Origin: Boswellia sacra
Taxonomy: Eukaryota > Streptophyta > Magnoliopsida > Sapindales > Burseraceae
Direction of reading: 5' to 3'
DNA: 64,000 bases
Assembly: GCA_013180625.2 (NCBI GenBank)
Contig: SNVD02013093.1
Location: 186,001 to 250,000, forward strand
The position numbers were made by a program, and so were the translations under genes. A model generated the notes under the pieces. It was given only the letters and a program-made list of their open reading frames with translations, was not told the origin of the DNA and made no database searches. Below are positions 9,632-21,740 of the stretch, piece after piece (within the stretch, counting starts at the first letter, position 1; every line of letters starts with the position of its first letter).

Positions 9632-12600
9632 ATGGCTGCATCAACTAGCAAGTAAGAGATTGAGATGTTTGATGGCAGTGGTGACTTCGCTATTTGGAGG
9701 ATGAAAATGCTGGCCTTATTAGGCAACCTAGGATTGGATGAAGCTCTTGGAGGTGAAAGCAAGATGCTAGAAAGCTACAGCACTGAAAAGAGGAGCGATA
9801 TCATGAAGAGGGCTTACAACACATTAATTCTCTGCTTGAGCGACAAGGTGTTGAGGCTAGTCTCTCAGATGAAAACTGCGGCTGAGGTATGGTTAAAGCT
9901 TGAAAGCCTTTATATGACGAAAAATCTGTCGAGTAGGTTGTATTGAAAGGCAAAATTCTTTACTTTCAAAATGGCTGAGGATAAGAACTTGCAAGACCAT
10001 ATTGATGAATTTAACAAGCTATGCTTAGATCTAGAAAATATACAAGTAGAAATGATGACAAGGATAAAGCTTTGGTGCTGTTACATTCTCTTCCAAAATC
10101 ATATGAGATGTTTGTAGATATTTTGAAGCATGGTAGGGAGACATTGCCACTTGATGATGTGATTGGTGCATTGAATTCTAAAGATCTCCAAAGGAAGAAC
10201 GAGTTAGGTGAACACTCAGGTGAAGGGCTTCATGTTAGAGGTAGGAGTGATAAACGTAACTATAAAGGAAAATCGCACTCAAGGTCGAAGTCGAAGGGAA
10301 AGAAAGCTGTGAAGTGCTTCTACTGTCACGGAAAGGGGCATATTAGGAGGCTTTGTCCCAAAAGAAAGAAGAACGAGAAGGGAAAAGAACCAGAAAAGAG
10401 TGATGCTACAATTGTAGAGGATGGATATGAGAGTTCAGATGTGCTAGTCGTGACTACAAAAAACTTAGAGAAGCAATAGGTTTTGGATTCCGATTGTTCA
10501 TTCCACATGATGCCAAATAGAATCTGGTTTGAGTCTTATGAAAAGAATGACAGTGAAAAAGTTTTGTTGGGTGACAACAAAGCTTGTAGCGTGGTAGGCA
10601 TAGGGACAGTTCGAATAAAAACTCATGCTGGCATGGAAGGAGTTTTGAGAATTATGGGGCACATTCCAGAGTTGAAGTGGAATTTGATTTCACTCCATAG
10701 GCTGGATTCCAATGGCTGCTGTTAAAAAGGGGAGAATGGCACCTTGAAAGTTACAAGAGGATCCTTGGTGGTAATGAAAGGTGTGAGGGAAAATAGTTTT
10801 TATATTCTCCAAGGCAGCACTATAATTGGAAAAGCAGGCTCGGTAGGGCATAGATGATAAAGCCTACTTGTGGCATAAGAGGCTTGGTCATGTGAGTGAA
10901 AGAGGGCTTCAAGAGATATAGAAGCAGGGACTATTATGCAGCGATAAGTTGGGCAAATTGGAGTTTTGTGAGCATTAGGTTCTTGGCAAATCGACTCGGG
11001 TAAAATTTGCTTCCTCATCTTATACAACAAAAGAAACTCTTAATTATGTCCATTCAGTTCTATGGGGTCCATCTAAACATACAACTTTAGGTGGAGAAAG
11101 ATACTTCATGTCCATAATTGATGGCTGTTCAAGAAAGGTGTAGGTGTACATCTTGAAGACGAAGGATGAGGCACTCTAAAACTTTAAGCATTGGAAAAAG
11201 ATGGTTGAAGTCCAAATGGGTAGAAAAGTTTGGAAACTTAGAATTGATAATGGTTAGGAGTTCTTAAATGAAGAGTTCAATCGCTTTTGTGACAATGAGG
11301 GAGTGGTGAGGCACAAAACGGTACCTGATACACCACAACAAAATGTTTTGGCTGAAAGGATGAATAGAACACTTCTTAAAAGGGTGAAATATATGCTGTT
11401 GAGCATTGGGTTGCCTAAGAAATTTTGGGGAGAAGTAGTCAACACAATTGTAGACTTGATTAATAGGTGTTTGGCAGCTGCTATTGGTTTCAAAACACCC
11501 GAAGAAATGTGGACAAGTTTGCTTCCAAGCTATAGTCATTTGATAGTGTTTGGCTATGTGGCATATGCATATATCAAACATGACAAGCTGGAGCCAAGGG
11601 CAAGGAAATGCATGTTTGTCAACTATCCAGAAGGTGTGAAGGGGTATAGATTGTGATGGCAAGAGTCTAATGTTTTGAAGTGTTTCATAAGCAGAGATGT
11701 CATTTTTAGAGAGTTAGAGTTCTATTTTGGGGGTTGTTCATAACCTCAGTCGATACCTAGTGATGTTGCTACAGATGCAGATAGTGTTGGGACTAAGGTG
11801 GAGCTCCATGAGACTGAAGATTCTCGAAAGGAAGAGGCAGGTGAAACGGTAGATCATTCGATGACGTTGAGGAAGTCCTTGATGAGTCTGATGACTTGAG
11901 AAACCATCAACTAGCAAGAGATCGAGCTGGGAGAATAGTGGTGCCACTAGTAAGGTATGGATATACTGATCTTATAGCTTTTGCGTTGTCAATATCAGAG
12001 GAGATTGATGGTAATTAGCCTAGAAGCTATAGGGAAGTGATGGCTTGTAAAGATAGAAATTATTGGCTGTAGGCAATGATGGAAGAAATGGATTCCTTGA
12101 ATAAGAATCGTACCTGGATATTGGTTGAAAACACTATTAGACAAAAGGTAGTAGGCTGCAAACGGGTTTTCAAATGAAAAGAAGATGCTTGTGGTGAAGG
12201 AAAGCCTAGGTATAAGGCTAGGCTAGTGGCGAAAGGATTTACGCAAAAGGAGGACATTGATTTCAATGAGATTTTCTCTCCAGTCATAAAACACACTTTG
12301 ATTGGAGTACTACTTGCTCTAGTAAACCAGTTTGATATAGAGTTAGAGCAAATGGATGTCAAAACCGCATTCCTCCATGGTAATTTGGAGGAGAGGATTG
12401 TGATGGCACAACCAAAGGGTTTTGTGAAAGTAGGAAGTTAAGATAAGGTGTGTTTGTTGAAGGAATCCTTGTATGGCCTTAAGCAGTCACCAAGGCAATG
12501 GTATTTAAAGTTTGATGATTTCATGATCAAACATGGGTATGCTAGAAGTAAATATGATAGTTGCGTATACGTCAAGTGGTTAAAAAATGGAGTTGGGATT

Positions 12601-12642
12601 TTCTTGTTGTTGTATGTTGATGACATATTGATTGCATCGAGT
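9632..12642 (+). pseudogene. Copia gag-pol, truncated and frameshifted
   Basis: Starts at ATG 9632 (MAASTSK, then a stop). Gag: FDGSGDFAIWRMKM, LCLSDKVLR, KLESLYMTK, DHIDEFNKL, a frame change near 10040, then LLHSLPKSYEMF and a zinc knuckle CFYCHGKGHIRRLC (10315-10355). Protease remnant VLDSDCSFHMMP follows a stop at 10477. The integrase start (10850-11300) is badly broken; the core and C-terminal part are readable at 11303-11656 (ERMNRTLLKRVKYML, GVKGYRL). RT at 12226-12642 shows KGFTQKEDIDFNEIFSPV, DVKTAFLHGNL, LYGLKQSPRQWY and YVDDILIAS. The rest is missing. Confidence 0.85.
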
Positions 12643-12928
12643 TATTGGTGAAGAGAAACCCAAATTCAGGTCTGATTTATTAGGTTTTTCAAAAATCAGG
12701 TTGATAGTGGGTTTTATTGTGGTAACCCGACTAAACCTGACCTGACAAAGTTATTTAAAAAAAAATTTGCCACGTGTCAATATATAACAAGTGCAAAACC
12801 TATTCTTACCATGGACCTTGCCACAGTATAACACTTATATAAATAAAGTTTAGAAATCCTAAATTATTCCTAGCACTAAATTAAATTTCAAATCCCTAAT
12901 TCCTAATCTAAACTTTCTGATCTGCCTC

Positions 12929-13225
12929 CTTAATAGAACTCCACTCCACAGTGGTCATCTCTTTCTCCTCCACTGTGGTCACCTCCTCCTCCTTCGTGGT
13001 CGGCTCCTTATTCTCCGTTGGTTGCCTCGCGTCCATCATCGGCTCATTGCTTTCATCCTTTGTGTTGTATAGAACTCCCAATCTGCCTCCCCCACAGAAC
13101 TCCATGGTGGTTAGCTCCTTCTCATCCCTTGTGGTCATCTTCTCCTCCTCCTCCTCCTCCTCCTCCTCTGTGGTAGGCTCCTCATCCTCTGTTGGTCGCC
13201 TCACATCTGTCATCACTTCCATTCT
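12929..13225. repeat. Duplicated CT/GA-rich low-complexity module
   Basis: Two related modules of about 130 bp (near 12935-13065 and 13090-13220) share the words AGAACTCCA, GTGGTCA, TCCTCCTCC, TCGGCTCCT or TAGGCTCCT, and GTTGGTYGCCTC. A pure CTC run lies at 13142-13168. The minus strand stays open for 117 codons of Glu/Thr-rich text with the repeated word RxPTExEEPTT. I treat it as a repeat inside the hAT element, not a demonstrated gene, though its long open frame leaves a small chance of an accessory coding exon. Confidence 0.6.
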
Positions 13226-13499
13226 CTGTGCTACATTGACAATGGCTCTTTTAGATTTCATGGTGGCTCTACATTCTCATCTCTCTTGATTCATCTCGTC
13301 TTGACGTCACATTTTTTATTCTTGCAGTAGCAGCTAGAAATGAAATGGTAGATAGAAGTGTTGGCAGAGAGAAGCGTTTGTCTGGACTGGAATCTTAAAT
13401 CAATTTTTGTTTTTTGGTTTAGAGATTTATCATCAAATTGCTCAGGTTTAATTTGCAGTTGACTTAACTTTGCAATTAATTTATTACACATTTATATTA

Positions 13500-15406
13500 C
13501 ATTAGTTAGTGGCAGTGGGAGCATGGAACTATATAAGGTCAAGATAAAAGTTGTTTAGGATAAAACTTGCTATATATACCAACAAACCAATTTATTATTT
13601 TAAAAGAAGGGAAGTAATTTGTCGCTCCTATTGGTGTCGAAGTGTTGCCATAAATCAAATTATATTAGGAATACAAGTTAAATACACTTGAATCATTTAA
13701 TCTTAAAAGTTATGTTTTTATAGTACAAACCTTTTATCATTTATCCTTCTAATTGGACCAAAAAAAATAACTATTTAATCGATCTAATGAATTTTAGTTA
13801 CTTTCTTCAATTTCAGAGCCCATGTTTGTTTATACTATAAGATTCAGTTTTTGAAGCTTTGTCTTTTATTTGCTGCTTCTTTTTTAGGTGTTAAATAAAT
13901 TAGGCCCTAAGGTTTATTACCCAAAAGGGAAATACAAACCTTTATTTGGTAATTTGCATTTCAAAATTGCTTTGAGCTCTTCCACAAAATGTTTATTTTG
14001 CAAAGTCACTTTTACTCAATTGGCTCACTCTTAACAACTTATGTATATGTGGTATTTCAAACTAGTAAAAATTGATAAGTGACATTGAGGGCATTAAAAC
14101 TTGACCACTTGAATTACTTAGACATGAATTGGGCTAATTAAACTGAGCTTAGACTAAATTGGGCCAATTAATGGAAGTCTTGAAAATTAATTTATAAGTT
14201 AACTACTAGGAAAATGATTTGGCTTACTAATATTATATCCACAGAGCAATGCTAGGTGTACAACTAAGTTGTACAATCTCACTTATACAACCTGATATGA
14301 CACAAATAAAATGAGACCCACACATCCAATGGATTTATACCATATCAGGTTGTATGGGTTAGGTTGTACAACTTGGTTGTGTACCTAGTATTATTGATAC
14401 CCGTATGATTGTAAAAGCAATCCATCATTATGTGCTAAAAATGGTAAAAGTTATAACGATTATGATAAGTTATATTTTGCTTCTATGATATTTATTAATT
14501 AATCCCTCTAGACATGGCTATTAATGAATTATTCATATGATGTTAATTAAAAAAATGATTTTGGACATATTATTAATTAAATCCCTATGCCAAGTTGGCT
14601 TATAATCATAAAAATGTTTCATATTATAGCAATGCCATCAATAATTCAAGTTGAGGTTTCAAAGAATCTATTCCAGTGTTGTTTGAAGAAATGATCTATA
14701 ATATTTGTATTTGGTAATTTAGCTTTCGTATTAAAAGACAATTACATAGAAGATATATATCTTTATTATTTAACATATCGTTTAATTTTATTTTGCTTTT
14801 CCACTCATTTTAAAATAGATTTTTTTTTTGCCTTATGTAATACAAAATCACAGATTGCCAGGTTTAATTTTAGATACAATCTTTTGAACAAAAAAATACA
14901 GATGCAGAAAAATTATCCAACATTGAATAATTGAAATGTGTAATGGATGATCTTGGTGATAAATAAATATTGAAATTGTATAAACAGAATCATAAAATTT
15001 GAATTGTAAACACTCTGTCTTGGTTTCTTTGAGATATTAATTATGAGACTATGAGTATAAATAGAAATTATTTTTTTATACAAAGTTTTAACTGAAATTA
15101 ATTAATTATTATACTCTGTGATGATTTGAACGATATAAAATGAAATGATATGTATTTAACTCTCTTTGACATGTTAGTTACTTTGTGATCACTATTTGTG
15201 TGAGTACTAGAATTCTTAATTCATGAATATCTCACTTTTTCGCTGAATATCCATTATTATATAGGAAATTAGCTTTGATTCTTGAAAACTGGACTAAACA
15301 TTTCTAGTAGTTAAATTGCTTTGATGCCTTGAGGTTTGGGTTAACTTAAAACTCTAAGATTAACACACTAATATATTTGGTTTGGGTTATTATTTATTTA
15401 GGTATT
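13500..15406. other. Non-coding left arm of hAT element
   Basis: AT-rich sequence between the low-complexity module and the transposase start. Apart from the MITE at 14248-14392 I see no gene or repeat. It probably holds the promoter and leader intron of the transposase, but no convincing TATA or splice structure could be fixed. Confidence 0.4.
14248..14392. mobile_element. MITE with about 54-bp terminal inverted repeats
   Basis: A 145-bp element that is mostly inverted repeat. Left arm AATGCTAGGTGTACAACTAA continues with GTTGTACAA and ends in TACAACCTGATATG; the right arm is its inverted copy with a few mismatches. No target duplication is certain. A longer element with related ends lies at 25374-26317. 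It sits inside the hAT element, so it is younger than that insertion. Confidence 0.8.
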
Positions 15407-17514
15407 ATGACTTCTGAATCTACTACTCCCATTCCCACCTAAGACACCCCTGAAGGGTGAGTAGTGAAACTGCTTCCCAAAAAATAAGAGAAAAAAGCCT
15501 CAAGTATCTGTTGTATGGGATCATTATAAAAAAAAATTGGATAAGATAAATGTGTTTGTACCTATAATGGGAGGTCCTTTCTTTGCGATAGTAAGAAGCA
15601 CGGGACTAAAACGTTATGGAATCATTTAGATAGATGTCCCAAATATGTTTTGAGTGAGAAACAAGCAGAGAAGAATGAGAAACAAACTATTCTTTATTTT
15701 GGTCCAAAAAAATTAGAAAGCAAGACTGCAAGTTACCTTGTTGGTATAGGGTTTGATAAGGAGGCAACTAGGAGGACAGCTATGGAGATGATAATTATAG
15801 ATGAGTTACCCTTTAAGTTTGTAGAGAATAAAGGGTTTCGGCATCTTATGCGAGTTGAATGTCAAAAGCTTGAATGTCCATCAAGAACAACAGTAGCAAG
15901 GGATATTTTCTCTTTGTTTTTGAGTGAGAAAGAAAATCTAAAGAAGTATTCCAAAGCAGGCAAGGTTAGAGTGTCGCTCACTATAGATATTTGGACTTCA
16001 ATACAAAACTTGAATTATATGGTGATTACTTCACATTTTATTGGTGACAACTGGAGGTTGCCAAAAAGGATTTTGAGTTTCTCTCAAATTGTGAGTCATA
16101 GAGGGGAAACTATTAGGAAGGAAATTGAATTGTACTTGCTTAAGTGGGCATTGGAGAATATATTTACAATCATAATGGATAATGCTAGTGCAAATGAAGT
16201 TGCAATCAATTATCTGAAGAAAAAAGTGAGAGGTTGGAAGATGATGGGCTTATTCTTAATGGAGATTACGTGTGTATTTGTTGTCTTGCCCATGTTATGA
16301 ATCGAATTGTAGGTAAGGGTTTAAAAGATCTTCATAAGTCCATTGCTAGTATTCATAATGCTATGAATTATGTTAGATTATCTTCTGCAAGATTACAGAG
16401 ATTTATGTCTTGTTTTAAGCATAAAAAAATTCAATACAAGGGAAATCTAGTAATGGATATCGCCACTAGATGGAATGCTACATATTTGATGTTAGAGTGT
16501 GCTTTGCAATTTCAAAAAGCACTTGATCATTTGGAGAAAAAAGATGGGCATTATAAACTATACTTTACAGAGGATAACAAGTTGGGACCACCGAAGAAGA
16601 AGGATTAGGAGCAATGTTTGTTTGTTCTTTGCAGCATTTTTAGGATGTAACTCTCAAGTTTAGTGCTTCTTTGACAGTGACATCACAACTTGCATTTAAT
16701 GGAATATGGAAATTCATAGTCAATTGATTGAGTTGCAAGAACAGAGGAATAGTGTTTTGTGTGATATGGCAAGAAATATGAAGAAGAAATTTGACAAGTA
16801 CTTTGGGTCTTTTGATAAATTTAATGAGATCTTGGTCATTGAAGTTGTACTTGATCCAAGATTCAAAATTAGGTACTTTGAATTTACTTGGATTAGTTTT
16901 TGGGGTGCTACTAAGACAAAGAAAATGATAATGGGTCTTAAAACATTGTTGTTGAAGCCATATGACATTTATAAGCCTTTTGTAGATGTCTTTTCAAAAG
17001 TGGTAAGGACTGAAGTGTCAAAGCCCCCGTTAGTCATATCCCAACCACATTAGTGAATGAAGTTCAAGTGGTTGTAAAGCCATGGGTAGATCCATCTGTA
17101 AAATTTATGGATAATCTAACCAAGTCGGGAACATCAAATAAGGTGGATATTTATTTGAACAATGCCAATTTGGTGGGACAGAATGAGGATTTTGATATTT
17201 TGAATTGGTGGAAACTAAATGAAGATGATTTTCCTGTGCTATCACATATAGCAAAAGATTTTTTTGCCATTTTGGTCTCCATTGTTGCTTCTAAATCGAC
17301 ATTCAGTATTAGAGGGTGGGTTCTTGACCAATGTAGGAGTTCATTAACACCTAAAATGGTTGAATCCTTAATATGCTCTGAAAATTGTATAATCTCTACT
17401 TTGACTGACGAAGTTTTCCTTATGATAGAGACAATAGAAAATGCTACTAGGGATTCTGTGGGGTTTTCTACATCAATTGAGATATGTAATCATGGATTTT
17501 GGTTATTAAATTGA
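15407..17514 (+). pseudogene. hAT transposase, broken
   Basis: Related to plant RICESLEEPER/Ac-type hAT transposases, which cut and paste the element. In order: ATG 15407 (MTSESTTPIPT, stop); BED zinc finger across frames (C-x-YNGRSFLCDSKKHGTKTLWNHLDRCPK pattern, 15555-15645); 15650-16300 with SLTIDIWTS (first catalytic Asp) and IIMDNASANE (second Asp); a frame change near 16240; LAHVMNRIVGKGL and TRWNATYLML (to 16608); then 16706-17053 with VVLDPRFK; and 17053-17514, the C-terminal dimerisation region with FPVLSHIAKDF, VASKSTFSIRG and SSLTPKMVESLIC. At least three breaks (frame change near 16240, stops at 16606 and 17051, early stops at the start) make it inactive. Confidence 0.9.
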
Positions 17515-18500
17515 AACATTGCTCCTAATTTATACTAAATTGTATGGAATTAAATCTTTGACTAATTATATCTTTTTAGTTTGTGCTTATTTGTCATTGA
17601 TATAGATGTTTTAAAATCAACCATAATGGCAATTGAGTGTTTAGACCTTGATTGATGAGTGTCAATTTCATAGGTAATGACAAATTTCAATGCCTTATCA
17701 TTGTATTTTATAGTTAAGTCTTCTTTAAGTTTTTGTTGGGTTCGTAAATTTAAGTTGTACTAATGGTGTTGTTGAATATTAGCTATTATGTTTTCAATTT
17801 TAGTTATTTGAAGTTGGTGGAAATTTGGAAAAAGTGGCTTGATGCTTTTTCAATCCAAGTTAGTGGAATCTCGAGTTTCAATTGGTGGAGACTATGTTAT
17901 GCTTTCTTGGAAACTTGGATTGTTGTAATTTGCATAATTAATTAAGTGTTGTACAGAGGACTCTAAACTTATGTGTTGTACTTTGGACTTTATATCTTGG
18001 AGTTTTAAACTCTAAAATTATCTATTGTAGATTTGGATTTTGAGTAGCTTTCAAATGAAATGAAATTGTATGTTTTGGCAGTTAAAGGGTCGGTGTATAT
18101 TAGGTTATGAGTGCTTTTGATTTGCTTTGCTTAGGTGGGAGATATCGGGTGGGTTATTAATTATTATGTTTTATGTTTGGTTGTTTTTAATTGAATTTCA
18201 TCCTTGTTTAGAAATTTTGATATATATGAATATGCTAGCATTTGAATTTTGAAGTTTTAATAAATGTTCAACTAGATCTTAGGCCAAAAAGTTTTAAATT
18301 TATGTCAATTAGCCTTAATTTGAATATAATATAGTCTAATTTTTTGAAATGGGCCTTGTTTGGGATACTATATAGTCTTATTTTGTAAATGGGCCTTCTT
18401 TTGTATATTATATAGCCTAATTTATGCAAATGGGTCTTGTTTTATATATAATATAACCTTTAAAATATGCATGGGCCTAATACAAATATTATAAAACAAT
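17515..18500. other. Non-coding right arm of hAT element
   Basis: AT-rich tail after the transposase. Three to four loose repeats of TATAGCCTAATTT/GGGCCTTGTTT words at 18340-18480 precede the GC-richer subterminal zone (18520-18686). No gene seen. Confidence 0.4.
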
Positions 18501-18696
18501 TTCAATAAAATTGTGCAGTTGGACCTAGCTTGACCTGAGTGATCCGACCCAACTTGATAAGCGGGTTGCATGTCGAGTTACATAGTAAAAAGACTCGATT
18601 ACGAGTTGAATATCTCTAATTGATGCATCATCAGGTCAAGTCGGGTTAGGCCAAACCCGGCCAGACCCGACTTATGTTCACCCCTAACTCTATTTA

Positions 18697-18860
18697 GCCA
18701 AGGTGGAGATTTATTAGAATATTGGTTAAATAAAAAGATATTCCTAAAAATCCCAAAAGAATATTCCTAAACTCTTGGTAACGATAAAAATCCTATTATA
18801 AGAACTTTTTTAAATTTTGTTTAATCAATGGATAAAAAATATTTTTAATATGATAAATTA
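18697..18860 (+). repeat. Copia polypurine tract and LTR start, relic
   Basis: GCCAAGGTGGAGATT at 18697-18711 is a Copia polypurine tract of the kind seen at 1451-1465. It is followed by TATTAGAATATTGG, which looks like an LTR start with TG mutated to TA. The LTR differs from the one at 9069, so this is the 3' end of another Copia element, not the missing end of that one. The right limit is a guess. Confidence 0.5.
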
Positions 18861-18899
18861 TATGCTGATGTGTTGAAATTTTGTAGTACTCTATTCTTA

Positions 18900-19405
18900 C
18901 ATTTTGTTGCTGTTTGAGCATTTTTCATACCATTTACATTACGTTTTTGTAGGTTAATCTATTATTGATGTGTTTTGGAACCATCAAGGGGCCAAGAAGA
19001 TGAAATTCATTAAGTGTAGGATGCACTAAAGTATCATACAAAGAGGTAGTTTGGCACCCCAATGCCAAACTCAACCCAAATATTGCATATCTTTTGGCAC
19101 CCCAGCACCTCCCATGGCGCCTCAGTGCCAAGTGATGAGCTAAAAGCCCTTATCATTCAGTTCTCACTAAAAATAAAGGGGTATATAAAGGAGGCAAAGT
19201 TAGGGTTCGAGATATAACACTTTGGAGGCCAAATTTGGGGCAAAATCAAGTGGAAACAAGGAACTAAGGAAGAATCAAGGGATTAGAGCTCTCCTGAAAT
19301 TCTTAAAGTTGGTTATAAAAGAGACTTTGAGACTGCATACTCCTGGCCCTTTGTTACTACCATTTAAAGGAATGTAGTCTAAAATGTGTGACTAAGGGTT
19401 TTACC
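18900..19405 (+). repeat. LTR-like fragment with TATA box
   Basis: Contains repeated GGCACCCCA/TGCCAA words (19050-19130), then GTATATAAAG at 19181-19190, followed by a purine-rich leader, which is the layout of a retrotransposon LTR promoter. The partner LTR was not found. The solo LTR at 19411 inserted at its right side. Confidence 0.35.
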
Positions 19406-19410
19406 AATTA

Positions 19411-21487
19411 TGTAACGCCTCAAAACCGAAACACAAATATTGCTAATATACTAGGAAATTACTAACAATAAATCTCTAGAACAAAAGAACTTCAATAAAG
19501 CATCTTATTAAGAGAAGTAACAATAACAAATAATATAAAGAGACATCTAGTTTAATATCTCTCTAATCAATAACAAAGTCTAACAATCTAAAGTTCCAAA
19601 CGCAATTATAGTAAACAAAAGTCTTCTTAATGCATAATTCCAAAATGAAATAAAGCTTCGAAATCAATCAGCAAGCCCAACAATTAACTTTCAAGACTAC
19701 TCTGCAAAATGTTAGAGACAAAGGGTGAGCCGTCAACTCAATAAGTAAAATCATACACAACCATTTATTATCTTAAAACAATTATAAAAAAATCATATAA
19801 TTCATAATTTAATGCTTCAAATACAAAATCATATCTTAACAAAAACATAATCATAAGCATCTATAACATTTAAGATCAAAGTAACCATTCAGTATCATTA
19901 AAGATCAGAAAACATTCATCGACTCATGTCACATAGTGTCACCCGTAATACCGGTGACGCGACCAAAATTCAAACAATAATGTCACCTGTAATCCCAGTG
20001 ACCTAGCCAGAAAGTCGTGTGCACACTAATATCACAACTGCGTTCAGAATTCAGAGTTCATAATAGTATTCAGATACTATGGACAATGAGTCAAAACATT
20101 CAAAACCATGGCAAATAACACAATACTCAAAGTACATATTCTAATAACTTTTTGTAGATAATAATATGGTCATCAAAATATCAAAGCTTCTAAAAAATGT
20201 CAAGGAAAAATTTAACTATTTTCTATATTTTTTTGTGAAAATAGTTTGTTAAAATTTCCCTTCAATAAAATAGTTTTTAAAGCAAAAGTGGCTTTTGAGA
20301 ATCAATCGAACGTTTTGCTAAAACTCTAATATCATAATTTGGATTCTAAAACAGAAAATAATTCATATAATATCACATGAAAAAATATTTCATAACGTAT
20401 CAAGTCATTCATTAAGAACATGTTACACTTTAATCACAGTACATTTATGATGTTTCTTACCTTGATCGATCCAAAAATAGAAATATCCTAGCTCGTACTC
20501 CTCCAATGATTATCCTAAGACATAACCAGAAAATATTTTGATAAAGTCATAAACTCAACACCTAAAATGCACTACAAAATTCTTTTAAAACTTCCTAGAC
20601 AAATCGCTCTGTCTAAGTCTCATTTCCTGAATAGAGGTGATTCCAGAAATTTTAGAAATTTATATCTTAATCCAATTAATCTAGGATTTTGCAAAGGAAA
20701 ACTAGACACATAAATTATTCAATTAAAAATTTTTCAAAGCACGTGACAATTAGAAACTATTTTTTAAATATTTTGTTTTCTACCAGTAAACTTTGTCTAG
20801 AATTTCCAGATTAAGACATTACAAATTCAAATTTTCATAACAATTATTCCACATGTTGATAAATCCCAAAAATTTACAAAAACATATATATCATCTTGCA
20901 AAGGCAGCATATAAAATTTGAGAAATTTTTTACTCTTCTAGCATATGAAAAATAATTCTGAAATTCGTAAGTATTTTCTAGAATTTCAACAAAAAGTTCA
21001 AAAATTCGCGATAAATTGAAATGTTGATCTTTTTTTGTGAAATAAAATTCTACACGTTCATATTTTTGTCTATAACAACATATAAAAAGAACTGATTAAA
21101 ATTCAATTTTAAGGCTCTTAATAAATTTGAATATCCTAAACTGCTCCTTAGACCTCTGCAAAAATCTTAGTGTAAAACTAAGCAACAATAATTCCTACTA
21201 AATAATCATTCTATCAAACTAAGGAGAATATAATTTTACCTTGAAATTCTCTAACTTTCAAAGCCTCCACCTAGTCTTCACATTTAAAACCCTATTTGTA
21301 ATGTTATAATATTGTTTCTTTATACTAGATGAGGTGAATGTATTTCAAAAGTTATAAAACTTAACCACTACTTATCTCTTCTAATTCAAATCTAATTAAA
21401 ACTCTTTCTTTTATTATTGTTATTATTTTCTTTGAATAACTCCCATAATGACTTATAAAGCCCTAACTGAAAATTATAGTTGTTACA
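19411..21487 (-). repeat. Solo LTR, Ty3/gypsy-like
   Basis: The block starts TGTAAC and ends GTTACA (inverted ends) and is flanked by the 5-bp target duplication AATTA (19406-19410, 21488-21492). On the minus strand it ends with GGCGTTACA, typical of long Tekay-type gypsy LTRs, and it holds two diverged GTCACC-GTAAT-CC-GTGAC units (19930-20010). At 2,077 bp with no internal genes, it is what remains after recombination between two LTRs. Orientation is inferred from the GGCGTTACA end. Confidence 0.85.
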
Positions 21488-21492
21488 AATTA

Positions 21493-21740
21493 AAACAAAA
21501 ATCTTCATAAATGCATGGGCAATTGGAAGAGATCCCAAACATTGGACTAACGTTGAGAGCTTCATTCAAGAGAGGTTCCTCAATTCTTCTATTTATTAAA
21601 AGGGTACTAACTTTGAGTACATTCCATTTGGCTCTGGCATACCCAAGAATGTCATTTGGTTTGGCAAGTCTTGAACTTTCACTTGCAGTGTTGCTACCAT
21701 TTTTATCGGAAACTTCCTAATGGAATGAAGCATTAACATT
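21493..21740 (-). other. Unidentified open stretch
   Basis: On the minus strand an open frame of about 70 codons runs from an AG at about 21717 (AAACTTCC on the plus strand) through words such as AKPNDILGYARAKWNVL and [16 protein letters not shown] to the edge of the solo LTR. I do not recognise a family. It is preceded by a pyrimidine/AG acceptor-like site. The amino-acid composition is plausible for protein but the length is too short to decide; it may be a fragment of a captured or broken host exon, or chance. Confidence 0.2.

Larger units (their letters stand above)
9069..12642 (+). mobile_element. 5' part of a Ty1/copia retrotransposon
   Basis: A plus-strand Copia element with a 5' LTR, primer site, gag, integrase and the first part of RT, ending abruptly just after the RT active-site motif YVDDILIAS at 12642. 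RNase H, polypurine tract and 3' LTR are absent. At the break a hAT element begins. The LTR ends are a 7-bp inverted pair, TGTTGTG and CACAACA. Protein wording resembles the Tnt1/Tork group. It carries many stops and frame changes, more than the element at 711-6274, so it is probably older. Confidence 0.85.
12643..18686 (+). mobile_element. Old hAT DNA transposon
   Basis: A 6-kb block holding a broken hAT transposase (15407-17514). The right end, read inwards on the minus strand, is TAGGGGTGAACATAAG followed by several GGGTYxGG/AACCCG words; the left end reads TATTGGTGAAGAGAAACC and is also followed by CAGGTCTGATTT and AACCCGAC words. Eight of the first ten bases agree, which fits decayed terminal inverted repeats with GC-rich subterminal repeats. 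No 8-bp target duplication was found (CATCGAGT on the left, ACTCTATT on the right), and left and right flanks are from different elements, so flanking deletion is likely. Limits are inferred. Confidence 0.6.

Noticed and set aside
18934..19131. 65-codon minus-strand frame
   Set aside because: It lies in LTR-like sequence with GGCACCCCA repeats upstream of a TATA box; no family match.
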